This document shows, one piece after another, positions 59,780-64,000 of a stretch of 64,000 nucleotides of DNA. The stretch spans positions 248,001-312,000 of the forward strand of contig BRON01000012.1 in assembly GCA_024345305.1 (NCBI GenBank), in the 5' to 3' direction. Numbering within the stretch: position 1 is the first letter of the stretch; every line of letters begins with the position of its first letter. Both the position numbers and the translations under genes were made by a program. The notes under the pieces were generated by a model, which worked only from the letters and a program-made list of their open reading frames with translations, was not told the origin of the DNA and ran no database searches. The DNA comes from Mrakia gelida. Lineage: Eukaryota; Basidiomycota; Tremellomycetes; Cystofilobasidiales; Mrakiaceae.

Positions 59780-61766
59780 TTACTCGGCCTTAGCGACGAC
59801 TCCGTACTTGGCTTGAGCGTCGGCGATGGCTGAGGACGAGCACGAAAGTGAAGTAAGAGAAGTCAGAACGCATCCTTCGTTCAGCCCTTGAGCTCAACCC
59901 AACCCTGCCCTCCCTCCTCCCTCCCCCCAAAAGCAGCTACAAAACGTCCCACTCACCCTTCTTCCCCGCCTCAGTAGTCCAAGGCCCAGCATCCGAGGTA
60001 CTCGGATCCGTGCTCTTCCCTCCAAACTTGACCTCGAGGTTCTCGGCCTCGATCTGAGCGAGCAGCTGAGTCTTCCAGTCTCGTCCGGGGATGGAGATCT
60101 TCTTGACGGTGACCTCGTCGAGCCAAGGCTTGATGAGCGACCAGACGGTGGAGAAGAGGTAGGGGGAGTTGATCTGGGAGGAGGGGAGAGCGAGGAAGGG
60201 AGCGAGGGGAAGGTGTGAGCTCGAGAAACGCGAGGTTGGGAAGGATGTGAGGAGGGCAAGGGACGAACGATGAAGAATTTTCCCATGGTCTCGGGGTCTG
60301 GATGAGCGAAGAGCAAACGAAGGGATCAGCTCAAGCTCCTCCTCACCTCCAACGGAGCTCAAGCTCAGCCCATCACCACCTCCTCCCCTCCTCTCTCCCA
60401 CCCCCACCCCACCCACCCACCTCCACCCCCTCACGCGTCCCCTTCAACTCACAGTAGTTCTGCCCAATCGTACTAGCCTCCCCCACATACCCCTTCACCC
60501 TGTAGAAGTTGCTCAACCCGACGTTGTTCAAGTCCAAGATGGTGCAGCTCGTCTCGACCGTCTTGCCCGTCGCGGCCTCGCAGGCAGGGATTCGCTCTCT
60601 GAGGAACTTCTCGTACTCGTAGACGAGACACTTGAGCATCCGCTCCTGGGTGGTGGCAGCGAAGAGTTTGGTCATGTCGAGCTTGCCGAGGATCTCGACG
60701 TAGATGGGGCGACCGTCCTGCGAGGGGAGGGCAAAAACAAGCGCGAACGAAGGGTGGGGTTCAGCGAGGAGGGATGGGGCAAGGGGAGGGAGGAGGAAGG
60801 GAGGAGGGGCTGACCTTGTCCATCTGAGGGAGGAGAACGATGCGAAGGGAAAGGGATCAGTATCGACAAGCAAGAGAAGAGAGCGAAGAAGGTCGAGCTC
60901 ACCTTGTGGTCTAGCGATGGGGGGGGAAAGCGGAGAGGAGAGGTGGGTGAGACGATTAGCTCTCTCTCGCAGTTTCCTCCTCCCTCCTTCAATCAACCCA
61001 CTCTCGTCTTAACCGTCGTGCTACTTACAGTACTGGGGGTAGTATTGCTCAATGGTAGCCTTCTCCTCTCCCGTAGGGTAGTCGAAAGTCCTGCACACGA
61101 ACAAAACCAAAGTCGAACGAGGGGAGGAGGCGCCCGTCAGCTCAGCTCTCTCCCTTCCCTTCTCGTGCTCCCCTCAACACAGCCCCTCCTCCAGACGCGT
61201 TGCAAGAACGGTAGAGACAGGAAGAGATGGGGGGTGGTAGAGAGGTTTCGTTGCACTCACTTATAAATCTGATCCGTTCCGAAACTCTTCCTCCACTCCT
61301 CGTTGGCTTTCCACATCTCCTGAGCTTTGACGAGGTCGAACTTCCGAGCTCGAAGGAATCGAAGTAAGGTACCGTCGTCGTATCGGTTGTAGCTGATATA
61401 CAAAGACGGGTTAGTGTTCGTTACAACCCAAGTTGTAGCAAAAGGGGATATAGAGAAGGGGGGGAGAACGAGCGAAGCAACTCACCCAGGACCATTCTCA
61501 ATGACTTCGGGAGCGAAAGGATCTGAAGGACACAAGCCAGCAGCGACAAGGTTCGTTCGGAACGTGGAGAGGGTAAGGGTTTGCTCTTCGGTCCTGCATT
61601 AACCCCAATCCAAAATCAATACAACAACAACAAGGTCAGCGAAGCAGAGAAACGAGAACGAAGGGGAGCAGCCACGTCGATCGAGCTCTCTCTCCTCCTC
61701 CCCCAAGCTCGTTCGGACGTACAGGTGTCCAACGTGACCTGACAGCTCATCTCTAGGGGCAGTCAT
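59780..61766 (-). CDS. SEC14: Sec14-type phosphatidylinositol/phosphatidylcholine transfer protein
   Basis: Ten exons (61723-61766, 61486-61593, 61261-61392, 61029-61090, 60903-60910, 60815-60823, 60453-60717, 60269-60297, 59957-60173, 59780-59829) give 307 residues, the usual Sec14 size. The CRAL-TRIO-N part has [16 protein letters not shown] and [16 protein letters not shown]. The lipid-binding domain has [51 protein letters not shown] and [14 protein letters not shown]. It exchanges PI and PC and supports PI4P-dependent traffic from the Golgi. Two consecutive microexons of 8 nt and 9 nt encode the HKMDK piece of YYHKMDKDGRP, and every phase agrees. Confidence 0.96.
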
Positions 61767-62373
61767 GCTTGCGGGGATCTAAGAGAAAGGAAGAAGAAGA
61801 GGAAGGGGGGGGAGCTGATGGGTTCGGAGGGAGGGCGAGAGGGAGAGGGGAAGGGAGGAGGAGGAGGGGAGCGTGGAGCGAGCGATGGGTTGGGGGAGCA
61901 GGGGAGAGAAACGTGGTCAGCGAGAGAGAGAGCTGGGACGGCTGAACGAAGGTGATGGTGGTGAGATGGGCTCACGAGAGGTGGGGTTGAAGTTGGGCTG
62001 GGGGGGAAGGAGAGGGGTGGGGAGAAGAGGTCGAAGTTGGGGGGGACTCGAAAAGGGCGAGGTCTCGAGGAAAGTGGTTTGGCGGCGAGCGAGAGAGGGG
62101 ATGACGTGCACAGACCCATTTTTTTCTCCTGCTCCTTTTTGTGCTGAGTCGAAGAACAGTTTGAGTCGAACCATCAGGGCTGTAAAGTTCTGAGACGAGG
62201 TAGAGTGAGATGCAAGGCCAGACTGAGCTCGAATCGTCGTGGGGTTTTTCGACGCGCGACTCTACTCGTCCTCGCGCGCGTTCTTCCCTTCGTTCCTCGA
62301 CCCAACATCTACGTAAAGTAGGCAGATGAATATATGACCTATCAACCTCCAAAACGAAACAACCACCCCTCCC
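61767..62373. other. SEC14 promoter and THOC7-like 3' flank
   Basis: 607 bp. Strong CT tract (minus strand) before the SEC14 start, AT-richer near 62110-62200. No gene seen. Confidence 0.45.
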
Positions 62374-63868
62374 TCACTCATCAAACTCCGTCAAATCACT
62401 CCCTTCATCCCCCTGCCCCTCCCCAGCACCACCCATCCCCTCCTGCTCCTCCTCACTCTCCTCCTGCACAACAACCTTCTTCGCCGCCACCACCGCCTTC
62501 TTCCCCCCAGCCTTCGCCAACTCCCTCTTGCTCAGCTTCCCCGCTCCAGCAGCTGCCTTCCCTCTCGACGCGACAGGCTCCTCGACGACCGGAGCTGGGG
62601 TCCCTGAAGCCTGTCTCGACGATGAGGACGTTCCTGCTTTGGCGCGAGAGGATCGGTTGGCTGGAGTGGCGAGAGGAGGAGAGTTGGAGATCCTAGCTCG
62701 TTTGTTAGGTTTCGAGGAGGAGGGTTGAGGTTGAGGTTGGGTTTGAGATCGTTGGAAAGCGGCGAGTTGGACTTGGTAGGCTTTCTGTTGGGAGCGAGAC
62801 ATGTCGGCGAGGACGTCTGCTGGGATTTCGGTGAACGTTGAGGTTGAGGTTGAAGCCGTGGCGGCGGCGGGTTTGGAAGTGGTTGACGAGGAGGTGGAGG
62901 AGCGACGAGTTGGGGAGGGGAGAGGGTTGGTTGAGGTTGAGGTTGACGAAGGGGTTTTGGAGGCTTTGCGTTTGGGGGGTGAGGCGGGAGCTGATTCGGG
63001 TTCGGGGACGGGGGAAGGAGAAGTTTGGGAGAGAGGTGAGGAGTGGTTGGAGATGGGAGCGAGAGCAGGAGGAGGAGGGTTGGCGGACGAGCTAGGTTTG
63101 GATGAAGAGGACGCGTTGGTGGTGAGATCCTGCGAGACGAGCAGACCCTCCGCTTCCATCTCCTCAGCATCCTGCATCTCTACGTCTCCCACTAGACCTG
63201 CGACCTCTCCCTCAGCCTCGTGCTCCTCCTCCTCGTGAACCTCCTCTTCCTCCTCAACCACCTTCTTCTTCGGCGTCGCAACAACCTTCTTCTCCTCCCT
63301 CCTTCCACCTCCTTCCTCGTCGTCGTCCTCAGCCGCCTTCGACCCCTCGATCTCCTCCTCCTCAGCAGCAGGTGATCCGACTCGCGAAGGTTGCGCGGAC
63401 TCCTCCTTGGGTTCATCCTCCTCCTCTTCCACGACGGGTGGTGCTTCCTCGGTACCGATCTTGCGAATGGCCTCGAGCTCGTCGACGAGGTTGTCGAAAC
63501 GAGATTTGCGGGCTTGGAGAGTGGAGACGACGGAGGAGTTTTCGACTTGGAGGGTTGAGACTCGGGAGGAGAGGGTGGCGATGTCCCTGGAAGACGATTG
63601 CAAGAGCGAAGGAGGGAGCGAAGGGTGAGCTTCGTTTCGTTCGAGCTGCAGAAGGACCTCCCTTAAGCCAGACCTCGTCGGCGAGAGAGAAGAAGAGTAT
63701 GATGAGATGGACAGGAGACTCACGATTCCAACGTCGCCCTCGAGCCAACAGCCAGGATTTTAAGCGCAATAGCATCGTACTCCATCTTGTGCTTCCTCTC
63801 CTCCTCCGCGAGCTGCAGCTTCACTCTCAGGTTGGCGATCTCCTCCCTCAGCTTGAGTTGGCCGTCGT
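62374..63868 (-). CDS. THO complex subunit 7-like protein, 5' end outside window
   Basis: Two exons are visible (63724-63868, 62374-63586). The start and upstream exons lie beyond the window. The visible N-terminal part is a coiled coil matching the Tho7/Mft1 pattern: LREEIANLRVKLQLAEEERKH, KMEYDAIALKI, then SRFDNLVDELEAIRK. THO packages nascent mRNA and couples transcription to export. After the coiled coil comes an unusually long tail of over 300 residues, first Glu-rich, then Ser/Pro/Thr-rich, ending in Lys/Ala-rich and acidic segments (DEGSDLTEFDE). Fungal THOC7 proteins are usually shorter, so the tail could be a lineage-specific addition. A ctaac branch site before 63869 shows that exon 63724-63868 is preceded by another intron. 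Confidence 0.7.
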
Positions 63869-64000
63869 CTACAGAAACAGCGATACCGACAAGCCGACAC
63901 AAGCAGTTAGCTCTTGCTCCTCCTCTGGTCGCAGCTCCTCGTAGAAGAGAAGAAGCAGCAAAGTCGAACGAAGGGAATGGGAAGGAAGGAGCGGAGGGAG
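63869..64000. other. Intron of the THOC7-like gene, cut by window edge
   Basis: Ends with a gagctaactg branch-like site and a ctgtag acceptor on the minus strand. The donor is outside the window or unclear. Confidence 0.5.

Noticed and set aside
17216..61766. Clustering of traffic and lipid genes (ARL2, lipase, SEC27, SEC14)
   Set aside because: They are separated by unrelated genes and share no signal; coincidence is the simplest reading.
1..64000. CRISPR arrays, rRNA genes, autonomous transposons, biosynthetic cluster
   Set aside because: No spaced identical repeats, rRNA-like segments, transposase or polymerase motifs, or clustered biosynthetic enzymes were seen.

Overview
The window is nuclear DNA of an intron-dense fungus, most likely a basidiomycete yeast of the Pucciniomycotina (Microbotryomycetes-like). 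Nearly every gene is cut by many short introns of about 50-160 nt. Most donors are gtgagt, gttcgt or gtacgt, and a CTGAC-type branch site lies just before a pyrimidine tract and CAG. Every gene model below was joined exon by exon by hand and closes in frame. The species is an inference from gene content and intron style.

Layout, left to right. 0.3-5.6 kb: RING-H2 protein, a frameshifted F-box-like gene (copy 1, minus) and a divergent F-box-like gene (plus). 6-7.3 kb: GPI-anchored Cys-rich surface protein. 8.2-11.2 kb: three tandem multi-pass membrane proteins, two of them in a recent segmental duplication. 11.6-23 kb: HAP3/NF-YB, a GH5_5 cellulase, ARL2, a diacylglycerol-lipase-like enzyme and complex I subunit NDUFB7. 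23-36.3 kb: SEC27 (beta'-COP), a KHA1-type K+/H+ antiporter and a REB1-like Myb protein. 36.6-43.8 kb: F-box-like copy 2 and a GH2 beta-mannosidase. 44.5-53.2 kb: MFS sugar transporter, a decayed partial duplicate of it, and a BRCT protein. 53.7-64 kb: F-box-like copy 3, a candidate TIR element, a MYND protein, SEC14 and a THOC7-like protein cut by the window edge.

Most genes are unrelated housekeeping genes. The accessory layer is a dispersed F-box-like family with patchwork identity, a tandem membrane-protein family and secreted or surface proteins. The most unusual signals are splicing oddities: a predicted 2-nt exon in the sugar transporter, a dozen other exons of 7-17 nt, an apparent non-GT donor in SEC27 and another in F-box copy 2. 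There is also strong over-representation of the palindrome GACGCGTC, mainly in introns and spacers. I found no tRNA, rRNA, CRISPR or autonomous transposon genes.
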